Shown: positions 5,750 to 12,928 of the stretch, one piece after another
How the letters are laid out: every line of letters begins with the position of its first letter
How positions within the stretch are numbered: position 1 is the stretch's first letter
Assembly (NCBI GenBank): GCA_025935235.1
Contig: JAICVT010000083.1
Coordinates: forward strand, 1 to 13,123
From: Ktedonobacterales bacterium
GTDB taxonomy: Bacteria > Chloroflexota > Ktedonobacteria > Ktedonobacterales > JADMIN01
DNA length: 13,123 nt
Direction of reading: 5' to 3'
Notes under the pieces: model-generated
What the model was told of the DNA's origin: nothing
Database searches by the model: none
Seen by the model: only the letters and a program-made list of their open reading frames with translations
Position numbers and translations under genes: made by a program

Positions 5750-6429
5750 TGTCAGATGCGACAGATGCGACAGATCATACGGAGCGGCGCGAGCGGCTGC
5801 TGACGGAAGCCGAGGCGTTCGCCCGCGAGGCGCTGGCTCACGACAGCAGCGGCCACGACTTCGCCCATATCGAGCGGGTGCGGCGTGTCGCGCTGATAAT
5901 CGCCCACGCCGAGGGGGCAGACCCGTTCATCTGCGAGCTGGCGGCGCTGCTGCACGATGTCGCCGATTATAAGATCGCGGGCGATGAGGCGAGCGGGCTG
6001 GCGCGTGTGCGCGGCTGGCTGGAGGCGCATGCCGCCGACGCCGCGACCATCGCACGCGTGATGGAGATCATCGCCACCATGTCGTTCGCGGGCGGCCAGC
6101 GCCCCGCCATGACCACCCTGGAGGGGCGCATCGTGCAGGACGCTGACCGGCTCGACGCCATCGGCGCGATTGGCGTGGCGCGCGCCTTCGCCTATGGCGG
6201 CGCGAAGGGGCGCGCGCTCTATGATCCAGCGCGCCCGCCGCGCGAGCGGATGAGCGCCGACGAGTATCGCGCGCAGCCCGCGCCAACCATCAATCACTTC
6301 TATGAGAAGCTGCTGCTGCTCAAAGATCGTCTGAATACTGGCTATGCTCGGCAGATGGCGGAGCGACGCCACCAGTTCATGCTGGCGTTTCTGGATGAGT
6401 TCTATGCGGAATGGGATGCTCGCGGCTAA
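5749..6429 (+). CDS. HD-domain phosphohydrolase (YpgQ/YedJ-like)
   Basis: A 226-residue soluble metal-dependent phosphohydrolase of the HD superfamily. Signatures: SGHDFAHIERVRRVA (first metal His), ELAALLHDVADYK (His69-Asp70, the HD pair), IVQDADRLDAIGAIGVARAF (Asp131, last metal ligand) and the long TINHFYEKLLLLKDRLNT segment with an aromatic/acidic C-terminus. These are diagnostic of the YpgQ/YedJ group, where Bacillus YpgQ has been reported to act on nucleoside triphosphates. The length is normal for this group. The start ATG 5749-5751 shares its A with the TAA stop of the upstream gene, so translation is probably coupled and no separate Shine-Dalgarno is needed. The first codons contain a short duplicated CAGATGCGA unit, giving a DATDAT stretch. 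A role shared with lipoylation is not established; this could simply be a housekeeping pairing. The substrate is uncertain. Confidence 0.9.
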   Translation: MSDATDATDHTERRERLLTEAEAFAREALAHDSSGHDFAHIERVRRVALIIAHAEGADPFICELAALLHDVADYKIAGDEASGLARVRGWLEAHAADAATIARVMEIIATMSFAGGQRPAMTTLEGRIVQDADRLDAIGAIGVARAFAYGGAKGRALYDPARPPRERMSADEYRAQPAPTINHFYEKLLLLKDRLNTGYARQMAERRHQFMLAFLDEFYAEWDARG

Positions 6430-6523
6430 CGCGCGCCATTCTCACCTGGGGGTCTGTCTGAGGGATCAGGAGACTATCGTGCGCCTCATACACACGACGA
6501 CGCTCGCGATGGGAGATGAAGAC

Positions 6524-6751
6524 ATGGCAGACGATGAGATGGCGACGATGCATGAAAGCGGAGCGCCTGCCCGCGTCCACGAGGCCAACATGCAACTCAG
6601 ACAGTTGGCTCACCAATTCCTGACAGGGCGTGTGACGCTCACGCCCGAAGAGGCGTTGCAGACCCAGCGCGAACTTGCCGCGCTGGGTCTGGGGACGGCG
6701 TGGCTGCACGCGAAGTTGCGGGACATGACTGCGAGCGCTCAGGGCGACTAG
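6524..6751 (+). CDS. Small hypothetical protein (75 aa)
   Basis: A 75-residue soluble protein with no family recognised. The acidic N-terminus (MADDEMATMHESG) leads to two predicted helices: ANMQLRQLAHQFLTG, then a TPEEALQTQRELAALGLG segment ending in LHAKLRDMTAS. The pattern fits a small helical-hairpin protein. Two starts are credible. ATG 6524 has GGGAGA (6511-6516) 7 bases upstream; GTG 6479 has an even better AGGAG (6468-6472) at 6 bases and would add 15 residues, but that extension contains an ATA codon rare in this GC-rich DNA. It follows the HD gene by about 95 bases and may be the last gene of that unit. No domain or catalytic motif visible. Existence moderately likely. Confidence 0.5.
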   Translation: MADDEMATMHESGAPARVHEANMQLRQLAHQFLTGRVTLTPEEALQTQRELAALGLGTAWLHAKLRDMTASAQGD

Positions 6752-6852
6752 CACATGCCGCGCATTCGTCAGATAGACCCTGGACTGCTGTTGTTCACGA
6801 CTCGCCATCGCGCTCGCTGTTGATCCGCGCCCGTGATGGGGCGACCTGCACA

Positions 6853-6858
6853 GGGAGG
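6853..6858 (+). promoter_or_regulatory. Shine-Dalgarno GGGAGG that sets a GTG start
   Basis: GGGAGG is 7 bases upstream of GTG 6866, whereas the longer open frame from ATG 6833 has no such site and adds residues unlike the family's N-terminus. The epimerase start is therefore GTG 6866. Confidence 0.7.
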
Positions 6859-6865
6859 ATGTCCC

Positions 6866-8029
6866 GTGGCGCATTTTCGCAATTCGCTGACTACCATCGT
6901 CGCGCTGAGCGCCGAGCCGCTCGACGTGCCACTGCGCGAGCCATTCGCCATCGCCACCGGGCGCGTTACCGCCGCGCGCAATGCCTTGGTGCGCGTGCGC
7001 CTGGCGAATGGCGTGGAGGGCATCGGCGAGGCCGCGCCATTCCCGCCGAGCGGTGGCGAGACGCAAGAGACGGCGCTGGCGGCCGTGGCAGGCATGCAAA
7101 CGCTGCTAGAGGGCCACGACGTGGCCCAGTGGCGCACGCTGGCGCGTCGGCTGACGGCCAGCTTCGAGCATCAGGAGGCGGCGCGCGCGGGGGTGGAGGC
7201 CGCCATGCTCGACGCACTCGCGCGCTCATGGGGCATCCCGCTGTACCGCTACTTTGGCGAGGCGACCAGCGTGATCGAGACCGATATCACCATCCCCATC
7301 GAGTCGCCGGAGCACATGCGCGACCTGGCGCGCCGCTATGCCGAGCAGGGCGCCTCGACGCTCAAGATCAAGGTCGGCGCCGATGTGGATGACGACCTCG
7401 ACCGCGTGCTGGCCGTGGTAGAGGGCGCGCCCGACTGCGACATCATGCTGGATGGCAACCAGGGCTACACGCCATCCGAGGCGCTCGACCTGCTGCGCTC
7501 GCTGGCGCAGGAGGATGTCGCGCCGATCCTCTTCGAGCAGCCGACGCATCGCCACGACCTCGACGGGCTGAAGTTCGTCACCGAGCGCGCGGGCGTCCCC
7601 GTAGCGGCGGATGAGGCGGTACACACCGCCGCTGACGCGCTGCGCATCGCCAAAATGGGCGCCGCCAACGTCATCAACATCAAGCTGATGAAGTCGGGTT
7701 TCGCTGAGGCGCTCGACATCGCCGCCGTCTGCCGCGCCGCCCACATTGACCTGATGGTCGGCGCGATGATGGAGTCGCGGCTGGGCATCGTGGCGTCGCT
7801 GAGCCTGGTCGCCGGGCTGGGCGGCTTCCGCTACATTGACCTCGATACGCCGATGCTGCTGGCCTCCGATCCCTTCCTGGGTGGCTACACGCAGGAGGGA
7901 ATGGTCTACCACCTCGATCCCAGCTCCGCGGGCATGGGCGTGGCGCTCGCCGAGATTGACAACGACGAGGACGAGGAGGATGACGAGGAAGAATCAGCCG
8001 AGGAGGGCGCCAGCGACGAGGAGGAGTAG
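6866..8029 (+). CDS. Dipeptide epimerase (L-Ala-D/L-Glu epimerase type), enolase superfamily, with acidic tail
   Basis: A cytosolic enzyme of 387 residues in the muconate-lactonising/mandelate racemase subgroup of the enolase superfamily. It is expected to epimerise the second residue of a dipeptide such as L-Ala-D-Glu, linked to murein peptide recycling. Catalytic features are all present: TLKIKVG (KxK, Lys167/Lys169), LDGNQGY (Asp196), ILFEQP (Glu224), AADEAV (Asp249/Glu250), NIKLMKSG (Lys273) and MMESRLG. The metal ligands are Asp196, Glu224 and Asp249; the acid/base lysines are 169 and 273. YIDLDTP (Asp325/Asp327) is the DxD motif that in dipeptide epimerases contacts the substrate's free amino group, which distinguishes them from cycloisomerases. 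Odd feature: residues after about 362 form a strongly acidic tail (18 of 25 are Asp or Glu) beyond the normal barrel end. Start GTG 6866 is set by GGGAGG. Converges on the NERD gene with 3 bases between stops. Confidence 0.92.
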   Translation: MAHFRNSLTTIVALSAEPLDVPLREPFAIATGRVTAARNALVRVRLANGVEGIGEAAPFPPSGGETQETALAAVAGMQTLLEGHDVAQWRTLARRLTASFEHQEAARAGVEAAMLDALARSWGIPLYRYFGEATSVIETDITIPIESPEHMRDLARRYAEQGASTLKIKVGADVDDDLDRVLAVVEGAPDCDIMLDGNQGYTPSEALDLLRSLAQEDVAPILFEQPTHRHDLDGLKFVTERAGVPVAADEAVHTAADALRIAKMGAANVINIKLMKSGFAEALDIAAVCRAAHIDLMVGAMMESRLGIVASLSLVAGLGGFRYIDLDTPMLLASDPFLGGYTQEGMVYHLDPSSAGMGVALAEIDNDEDEEDDEEESAEEGASDEEE

Positions 8030-8032
8030 AGA

Positions 8033-8758
8033 TCAGCGCGCGGCGGGCTGCTGGGCGATCAGCGCCTTGTAGATGCGATCCAGCTCGTCATGGCTGTAGG
8101 ATTTGCCCTGCGGGCTGAGGTCGAGCCAGTCGGGGTCCTTGAACGGCTGATAGATGGCGACGGCGGGCTGGCCGACGATCTCCACGCGCATGCGCGGGTC
8201 GGCGGCGACGATGACTGGCTGCGTCGGCACATCGCGCAACCCTGCCAGCGCCAGCGTGCCGCGCACCCGCTCCAGACTGAAGCGCGCCTGCTGCGTCGGA
8301 TTCTTGCGCGCTGGCTCCCAGGCCGAGCGGTCGCGCGGGAGGAAGAGCCAGTCTTCGCCCGCGCAGCGATAGACGCCGCGCCAGGCCTTGGCCTCGAAAA
8401 CCGTCACGCCGTGCGGCCCCAGCAGCACGCCATCAATGTCGCCGCCAGTGCGCCAGGGCGGCGGCGGCGTGTAGTTGCGCAGCAGCAGATAGCGATTATC
8501 GAGCCGCGCGGCGAGGAACCAGATCAGCGCCTCTTCGCCTTGCAGCCCACGACGATAGATCTCGGCCTCGCGCTCGGCCGCCGCGCTCTGGGCCAGCCGC
8601 TGGGCGCGGGCGCGCTTCGGACCGCCCGTCAGCCGCCACCACAAGTTGCGCAGCATCCCTGTCGGGCCGCGCGGCTCCTCAGCGAGCGCCTGGCGCGCCG
8701 CCCACTCGTTGGCCGCCACGCGCTGATAGAGATAGTTCGAGCAGTCTACAACCCACAT
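8033..8758 (-). CDS. NERD (nuclease-related) domain protein
   Basis: A 241-residue soluble protein with a NERD domain, a restriction-endonuclease-like fold found in many bacteria and assumed to act on DNA. Residues 1-70 are helical and basic (WWRLTGGPKRARAQR). The NERD domain runs from about residue 71: GLQGEEALIWFLAARL, then LLLRNYTPP, GGDIDGVLLGPHGVTVFEAKAWRG (Asp109 ... Glu122-x-Lys124, the PD-(D/E)xK-like triad), followed by a basic region and VIVAADPRMRVE. There is no helicase or kinase domain fused, as there is in some NERD proteins. The start ATG 8758 has only a weak GGCGG just upstream; the preceding DNA is an 11-bp tandem array. It ends 3 bases from the convergent epimerase gene. Function in this organism unknown; nuclease activity is predicted by fold only. 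Confidence 0.88.
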   Translation of the reverse strand: MWVVDCSNYLYQRVAANEWAARQALAEEPRGPTGMLRNLWWRLTGGPKRARAQRLAQSAAAEREAEIYRRGLQGEEALIWFLAARLDNRYLLLRNYTPPPPWRTGGDIDGVLLGPHGVTVFEAKAWRGVYRCAGEDWLFLPRDRSAWEPARKNPTQQARFSLERVRGTLALAGLRDVPTQPVIVAADPRMRVEIVGQPAVAIYQPFKDPDWLDLSPQGKSYSHDELDRIYKALIAQQPAAR

Positions 8759-8761
8759 CCG

Positions 8762-8812
8762 CCAGCTACCATCCAGCTACCATCCAGCTACCGTCCAGCT
8801 ACCGTCCAGCTA
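8762..8812 (-). repeat. 11-bp tandem repeat, 4.6 copies, at the 5' end of the NERD gene
   Basis: Plus-strand units CCAGCTACCAT (8762-8772, 8773-8783), CCAGCTACCGT (8784-8794, 8795-8805) and partial CCAGCTA (8806-8812). It ends 3 bases before the NERD start codon. Read in the gene's direction the unit is ATGGTAGCTGG, so extra ATGs lie upstream of the real start and out of frame with it. Confidence 0.95.
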
Positions 8813-8991
8813 TGGCCATCACCCGAAGGCGCGTGGAGCGCGGTCATCGCGCTCCCTCGCAGAAGAAGTATACAGGAGCAGGCGGCGTCTCGGCAGCCGG
8901 GGATGACCTCTGGCGAAGATGCGGCGCAACACAGCAACCCAGAGGGCGGATCAACGAGCGGGCTAACGAGCGGGCCAGACACAGGGCGAGA

Positions 8992-9020
8992 CCCACGCTT
9001 CACATGAAGAGAAGCGTGGG
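8992..9020 (-). terminator. 10-bp stem hairpin, probable terminator of the exported-protein gene
   Basis: CCCACGCTTC (8992-9001) pairs perfectly with GAAGCGTGGG (9011-9020) around a 9-base loop. It lies 48 bases past the stop of the minus-strand gene ending at 9069. The following minus-strand bases (TCTCGCCC) are only weakly T-rich, so termination efficiency is uncertain. Confidence 0.5.
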
Positions 9021-9068
9021 CCCCGCGATCCGCGCGACACGGATTCAGTCGGAGAGCGCGGTCATCAC

Positions 9069-10916
9069 CTATGGTTGGACATTGATGACGAACGTACCCC
9101 AGTTCGCGTAGAAGCTGCGCGTGCCGCCGCAGGTGTTATCGGCAGTAAACTGCGCATCTGTGCAGCTCTGCCCAATGTATTCGGTGGCCATCCAGATCGA
9201 GCCGTCTGGTCCGGCGACCGCTGCGGAATAGTCACCCCAGCGCGATGGAGCCGCGTAGCCATTCGACTTCTTGTATCCGGTAAAGCCATCTTCTGGCCCC
9301 TGGCCAGCGCCGACGATGTGGATATTGCCATCGCCACCGGTCAGGTTGAAGTAGGCCGCGCTCGGATAGTAGTCTGGCCCGACCAGGGTGAACACCATTA
9401 CCGCGCCGCCACTCGCATTGACGCCAATCGAGGGATAGAGCGTGTTCTCCTGGTTGGCTGAGACATATCCCTGACCAGCCATCGAGGCCGAGAGCGACGA
9501 GCCACTGGCCGACGGAGCCACCTCGAAATAGGCGATGCCAGCGCGCGTTGGGCCGTTAGGCGTCTGGACGACGCTATTCACGCCAGACCAGAGCTTGCCA
9601 CCAGCGAAGACCACTTGATTCATGCGGTCATCGTTGCTCGCGATCAGCGCCTCTGGATCCTTGACCGTGTCACCCAGGGGAATCAGCCCATTCTTCTGGA
9701 TGGCATTGGGTGGCTGGCCATACACTTCGCTGCCGATGACGCTATTCGCCAGGCCCAGGTTGGGTGTCTTGCTGTTGAGTGAGGCCGTATTGGTCAGCGC
9801 CCACACCGCCACGCGATTGTCGAGCGAGGCGCTGAAGTCCAGCGCGCTCAGGAAGTACTCAGTTCCGTTGTTGGCCGTCTCATAACTGCCGCTGGGCGAC
9901 GTGGCCGGCTGAATCGAGTACCAGATTCCGCCTGTGTCCGGCGTGGCGACCGAGCCGCCAACGTCCAGATGCACGCCATTGGCCGTCGAGCCTTTCTCCA
10001 GAGCGGTCTTGGAGAAGGCATAGACCTGCGCGCCATCGAAGCCATTGGCGAAGAGCGGGAACTCGTTGGTCGAGACGTAGAACCCGTACTTGTCGGCGCC
10101 GATCAGCGGCTGATCGCCGAAGCAGGGGCAGGCGGTGTGGCTCGGCGTTCCATTCGAGCCGTCATCGGTCGTGTCGAACGACACGATGTTCCACTTACCC
10201 GTCGGATTGTTCGTCTGGCTGACAGCGATCTCGGTATGGGAGTGGGCGCCGAAATTGCCGGTTGATGGATCAACATCAATCTGGAGTATGACCAGGAAGA
10301 AGCGCCCGGTGTCGGCATCGTAATAGCACTTCGGGTCGCTGGTGAAGTCGCCATACACGAGCGTCGTGCGGTTGATCTCAGGAGCGAGGCCGAAGAACTG
10401 ATTGATTGGCGTCGCGGCAGTCAGCGGATGGCCACTCGTGTCGTAGACACGCACAGCCGTGTTGATGCTCTCGACGACATAGCCTCCGCCAACGCAGAGC
10501 GCCTGGTCGGGCGGCTCGAGGCTGAACTGCGTACCCGCATACGCGCCCGTGCCAGCATAGCGCTGCTGGAAATGATTGAGGCCCGCGAAACCTGCCGTTG
10601 ACGAGTCTACCACGACGTTCTGACCAGCCGGAGTGGGGACTCCGCTGGCCGCCACATGCGAGACTGTAGCAGAGTGAGGAATCTCTTCTTCAGGAGACGG
10701 CCCAAACTCCTGCGATGTGACGCCACTTGCTGGGCCTGACTGCGCGTTCAGCGTTCCACTGCCTACCGCTGTCACCTGCACGGGCGAGCTAGCGGGGCCT
10801 TTCGCTGCTGGAGAAGCGCCGGCGGCGCCGGTATGCGACGCCAACAAACCGACGAGCAGCGCGATGAGTCCAAGGCTCGTCGCCCCACCAAGCGCAACGT
10901 GTTTCCTGGTCCACAT
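9069..10916 (-). CDS. Large exported protein of unknown function, probable beta-propeller-like extracellular protein
   Basis: A 615-residue secreted protein. The N-terminus is a clear signal peptide: MWTRKH, then a hydrophobic core (about residues 12-25: LGLIALLVGLLA), followed by small residues (TGAAGA) suited to signal-peptidase cleavage. A Ser/Pro/Gly-rich linker follows to about residue 90. The body contains SLEPPDQALCVGGGYVVES, TAVRVYDTSGHP, YYDADTGRFFLV, CPCFGDQPLIGADKYGFY, GIWYSIQP, RAGIAYFEVA and APSRWGDYSAAVAGPDGSIWM. These are short beta-rich blocks suggesting a propeller-like surface protein. No catalytic motif is recognisable. Cysteine pairs (CPC; two Cys near the C-terminus) suggest disulfides outside the cell. 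ATG 10916 was chosen because an in-frame extension to 11069 would put about 50 residues before the signal peptide; a loose AGGTG lies 11 bases upstream. GC3 bias is weaker than in genes 1-8029. Function not known. Confidence 0.8.
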   Translation of the reverse strand: MWTRKHVALGGATSLGLIALLVGLLASHTGAAGASPAAKGPASSPVQVTAVGSGTLNAQSGPASGVTSQEFGPSPEEEIPHSATVSHVAASGVPTPAGQNVVVDSSTAGFAGLNHFQQRYAGTGAYAGTQFSLEPPDQALCVGGGYVVESINTAVRVYDTSGHPLTAATPINQFFGLAPEINRTTLVYGDFTSDPKCYYDADTGRFFLVILQIDVDPSTGNFGAHSHTEIAVSQTNNPTGKWNIVSFDTTDDGSNGTPSHTACPCFGDQPLIGADKYGFYVSTNEFPLFANGFDGAQVYAFSKTALEKGSTANGVHLDVGGSVATPDTGGIWYSIQPATSPSGSYETANNGTEYFLSALDFSASLDNRVAVWALTNTASLNSKTPNLGLANSVIGSEVYGQPPNAIQKNGLIPLGDTVKDPEALIASNDDRMNQVVFAGGKLWSGVNSVVQTPNGPTRAGIAYFEVAPSASGSSLSASMAGQGYVSANQENTLYPSIGVNASGGAVMVFTLVGPDYYPSAAYFNLTGGDGNIHIVGAGQGPEDGFTGYKKSNGYAAPSRWGDYSAAVAGPDGSIWMATEYIGQSCTDAQFTADNTCGGTRSFYANWGTFVINVQP

Positions 10917-11205
10917 GGAGATGAGAACACCTTTCAGCACTATGCGACCGACAACGTCCCTTCGCAACCTCCTCAGGCAGGCGCCCGAAGAACTCTCCCC
11001 GCTGACGAGGTATTCGCTGACCGCGCTCCCGCGTCCACGGAACACGAAAACGAGAGCGCCACTCGACAAGCCGAACGGTTCGCAGGCGAGCGCGCAGGGA
11101 GACGCCCGCCTGGCGGCGATGGCGCGTCAGCGATATGGTTGTAACGTGTCACATAGCATGGTCGGTTGAGACCGTAGGACTTTGGTCATAGGAGAAAGAG
11201 GGGGG
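10917..11205. other. 289-base spacer upstream of the exported-protein gene
   Basis: This must hold the promoter and leader of the minus-strand exported-protein gene and the 3' end of the DUF190 transcript. Reading in the gene's direction, an AAAGGTG lies 11 bases before the ATG. I find no convincing -35/-10 pair and no strong terminator. A GGTC/GACC 4-bp inverted repeat near 11160-11173 is too short to call. Plus-strand open frames here (10717-11169, 10833-11144) are antisense shadows. Confidence 0.5.
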
Positions 11206-11535
11206 TTACGGCTCGAAGACGCGCGCCGCCGTAAGGGTGATGGTTCCGTGGGTGGAGGCCAGCGCGACCACCTCAGGCAGCAGCGCCTGGATGCGCGCGG
11301 TGGCGCCGACCAGTTCGATGATGACAGGCAGGTCGTCGCTCAACTCCACCTGGCTGACGCTGCGCGCGCCGCCATGCGCGCTCCAGCCGTCCTCGGCGCG
11401 GGTCACGCGGGCGGCCAGCCCATGGCGGCGCGCCAGCGCCAGCGCCGCCTCCACCACCGAGGCATGTGAGGGTTGCCCCGCGCGCGCGCGCTCGTGGGTC
11501 AGAACGCGCGCCTGAAGTCCAGCGACCCATGGCAT
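11206..11535 (-). CDS. DUF190 (PII-like) family protein
   Basis: A 109-residue cytosolic protein of the DUF190 family, PII-like trimeric proteins that probably act in signalling and often sit next to crcB fluoride-channel genes. The fit runs end to end: an N-terminal strand (GLQARVLTHERARAGQPSHA), then VVEAALALARRHGLAARVTRAEDGWSAHG (helix and turn), RSVSQVELSDDLPVIIELVG (the characteristic sDDLPVvIe strand), ARIQALLPEVVALASTHGTI and a final strand. Length matches the family. ATG 11535 was chosen: the family usually begins near this point, and the in-frame upstream reading (to 11652 or 11805) has poor codon bias and a decayed-looking peptide. The Shine-Dalgarno is weak (GGCGGAT). It is divergent from the membrane-protein gene at 11739. 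No crcB is visible, but the next minus-strand gene upstream is cut by the window edge. Confidence 0.85.
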   Translation of the reverse strand: MPWVAGLQARVLTHERARAGQPSHASVVEAALALARRHGLAARVTRAEDGWSAHGGARSVSQVELSDDLPVIIELVGATARIQALLPEVVALASTHGTITLTAARVFEP

Positions 11536-11588
11536 GGCTGATCCGCCTTCGCCTGTTCTTGGATAGTTCGCGCTAGTGCAAAACCTGA

Positions 11589-11619
11589 GCGCACCCCCAT
11601 GATACTCGGCTTCAGTGTT
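11589..11619. repeat. Imperfect 31-base direct repeat, left copy
   Basis: It shares 25 of 31 bases, in the same orientation, with 12991-13021. The core ATGATACTCGGC (11599-11610) is identical, followed by TTCAGTGTT here against GTCGGTGTT in the right copy. On the minus strand it encodes NTEAEYH. It lies upstream of, and in frame with, DUF190. Confidence 0.75.
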
Positions 11620-11725
11620 CTCGTGCCGATTATGTCGGATGAACCACGACATCTCTCCATGAAGCGTTGCCTCTTTTATGCGTAGAATGACGTACCCAGA
11701 TATCGAGATTTGACGTGGATATTTA

Positions 11726-11732
11726 TGAGGAG
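11726..11732 (+). promoter_or_regulatory. Shine-Dalgarno TGAGGAG that sets ATG 11739
   Basis: TGAGGAG is 6 bases before ATG 11739. The longer frame from GTG 11715 has no comparable site, so the shorter start is preferred. Confidence 0.7.
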
Positions 11733-11738
11733 CCGTCG

Positions 11739-12893
11739 ATGGAAGAGGAATCGCAACGCGGCGGCAGGACTGCCAGAGCGTCGCTTGGTGATCGAGTTGT
11801 GGCATTGGCGCTTTACCTGTTTGTGCTGTTCTTGGCAGTGACCGAAGTGAGCTGGCTGGCGCATTCAGTCGCGCAATATCTGCAGTTTCAGGGTGCGCAC
11901 GATCTCGCGTCAGAGGGATACAAGGTTGTGCCTGGCCGTACTATGCAGGGCCCGGTCTACCTGCACAGTAGCCCTTCGACATACGGCGCATCGCCTGCGC
12001 TTGTGCATATAGGGCAGATCAATGTGGCTGATCAAACTGCGCAGGTGGTTGTCACGCTGGAAATACCCCAGTCGGCGTGGCTCCCTGTGGTAGATACAAG
12101 TACTGGCCGTTCCATTCTTTGCGGTAGCAATCAGAAGTACCTCTGTCCGCAATACGCCGACGACGACATGAGTCTGGTGGATGGAACCTCGCAGTTGGCC
12201 ATCCCAATTGGCACGCTCTATTCTGCCCAAACGTTTTCACAGACGATGACCCTGTCAATTACCGGCGACCCGTCACTGTATCCGTTTGATGCGTATCAGT
12301 TGAATCTCTTCTTTACACTCAACCTTCCTCGTGAGCTATGGTCGACGCAACCTATGGGAGATCACCACGGCATGGGCATCCTGCCACTCGTGGTCGGGGT
12401 CGATACAGCCATTTCGATGCAGAACTATTCATTGGCCTTTGCGTACCCAAGTGATGAACCAGGCGGCCTCCCAGTCACGGATATCCTCATCCAGCGTGAC
12501 ACGGCGAGCAAGTGGTACATACTTGGTATCGCCCTGATACCGCTCATGCTCAGCATTTTGTTCGGGCATTTTCTGCTGAGCAGGAGATCGCCAGAGAAGA
12601 GATTGGGTCTAGAGGCGTTGATCGCCCTCGCGACGTTTGTCATCGCCGTACTGCCATTGCGCGCAGTGCTTGTCCCACCTGACGTGGCGGGGCTGACCTA
12701 TGTAGACACGCTTCTGGGACTCGGACTGGTGTTGATCGTGGTGGTATTGGCAACTCTCTATGCCCACTCGACCTGGGCCGCGGGCACCGTTTTCCGGCGA
12801 GGCGCGACTCGTAATCAAAGGCAGTCTGCTCTCATTTCGACTACCCCTTCGGCTACGGCGCATCACAGGGAAGGTCGCACGAAGAAGGATTGA
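11739..12893 (+). CDS. DUF4436-type integral membrane protein
   Basis: A 384-residue membrane protein: one N-terminal membrane segment (about residues 20-40, ALALYLFVLFLAV), an outer domain of about 215 residues, and three C-terminal segments (about 259-280, 290-307 and 322-342), then a basic, probably cytoplasmic tail. The outer domain ends in SLYPFDAYQLNLFF (the YPFD motif, 181-184). The C-terminal part has LPLRAVLVPPDVAG followed by VDTLLG, an arrangement typical of DUF4436. Function of the family is unknown. Two Cys (about residues 128 and 136) in the outer domain could form a disulfide. ATG 11739 has TGAGGAG at 6 bases. Codon use is clearly unlike the left-hand genes: by hand count 17 of the first 30 codons end in G/C, against 28 of 30 in a sample of the epimerase gene. 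This suggests a different origin. A direct repeat brackets the gene. Confidence 0.78.
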   Translation: MEEESQRGGRTARASLGDRVVALALYLFVLFLAVTEVSWLAHSVAQYLQFQGAHDLASEGYKVVPGRTMQGPVYLHSSPSTYGASPALVHIGQINVADQTAQVVVTLEIPQSAWLPVVDTSTGRSILCGSNQKYLCPQYADDDMSLVDGTSQLAIPIGTLYSAQTFSQTMTLSITGDPSLYPFDAYQLNLFFTLNLPRELWSTQPMGDHHGMGILPLVVGVDTAISMQNYSLAFAYPSDEPGGLPVTDILIQRDTASKWYILGIALIPLMLSILFGHFLLSRRSPEKRLGLEALIALATFVIAVLPLRAVLVPPDVAGLTYVDTLLGLGLVLIVVVLATLYAHSTWAAGTVFRRGATRNQRQSALISTTPSATAHHREGRTKKD

Positions 12894-12928
12894 GAGCGTA
12901 CCCTGACCTCCAAGTGAGAAAGGAGGCG

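Larger units (their letters stand above)
8759..9068. other. 310-base spacer upstream of NERD and downstream of the exported-protein gene
   Basis: It holds the 11-bp tandem array (8762-8812), a 12-bp unit AACGAGCGGGCT/C repeated twice (8953-8976), a hairpin (8992-9020) and a 13-base exact direct repeat GAGCGCGGTCATC at 8836-8848 and 9054-9066. No gene is supported: an open frame at 8812-9111 (+) has no Shine-Dalgarno and overlaps the end of the exported-protein gene. A minus-strand promoter for the NERD gene must lie here, but no clear -35/-10 pair is seen. Confidence 0.7.
11536..11738. promoter_or_regulatory. Divergent intergenic region between DUF190 (-) and the DUF4436-type gene (+)
   Basis: 203 bases between divergent starts, so promoters for both should lie here. 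Towards the + gene a TAGAAT at 11683-11688 is a fair -10 box, but no well-spaced -35 accompanies it. The half next to DUF190 encodes, in its frame, a short peptide (NTEAEYH) matching the gene at the right window edge; see the direct-repeat entries. Confidence 0.45.

Noticed and set aside
5752..6372. 206-codon minus-strand open frame antisense to the HD gene
   Set aside because: The plus frame has full HD-family motifs; the minus frame has none.
7226..7912. 228-codon minus-strand open frame antisense to the epimerase
   Set aside because: Shadow; the catalytic residues of the epimerase are on the plus strand.
8762..8812. CRISPR-like array
   Set aside because: Units are 11 bp with no spacers between them; a simple tandem repeat.
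8090..9007. 305-codon plus-strand open frame antisense to the NERD gene
   Set aside because: Translation is a His/Arg/Ala-rich shadow, continues through the tandem repeat and has no Shine-Dalgarno; the minus strand encodes an intact NERD domain.
10717..11169. 150-codon plus-strand open frame over the 5' end of the exported-protein gene
   Set aside because: Antisense to the signal peptide and linker; no start signals or family features.
11536..11652. N-terminal extension of DUF190 from ATG 11652
   Set aside because: The family starts at about 11535, the extension has poor codon bias, and it looks like a fragment of the edge gene instead.
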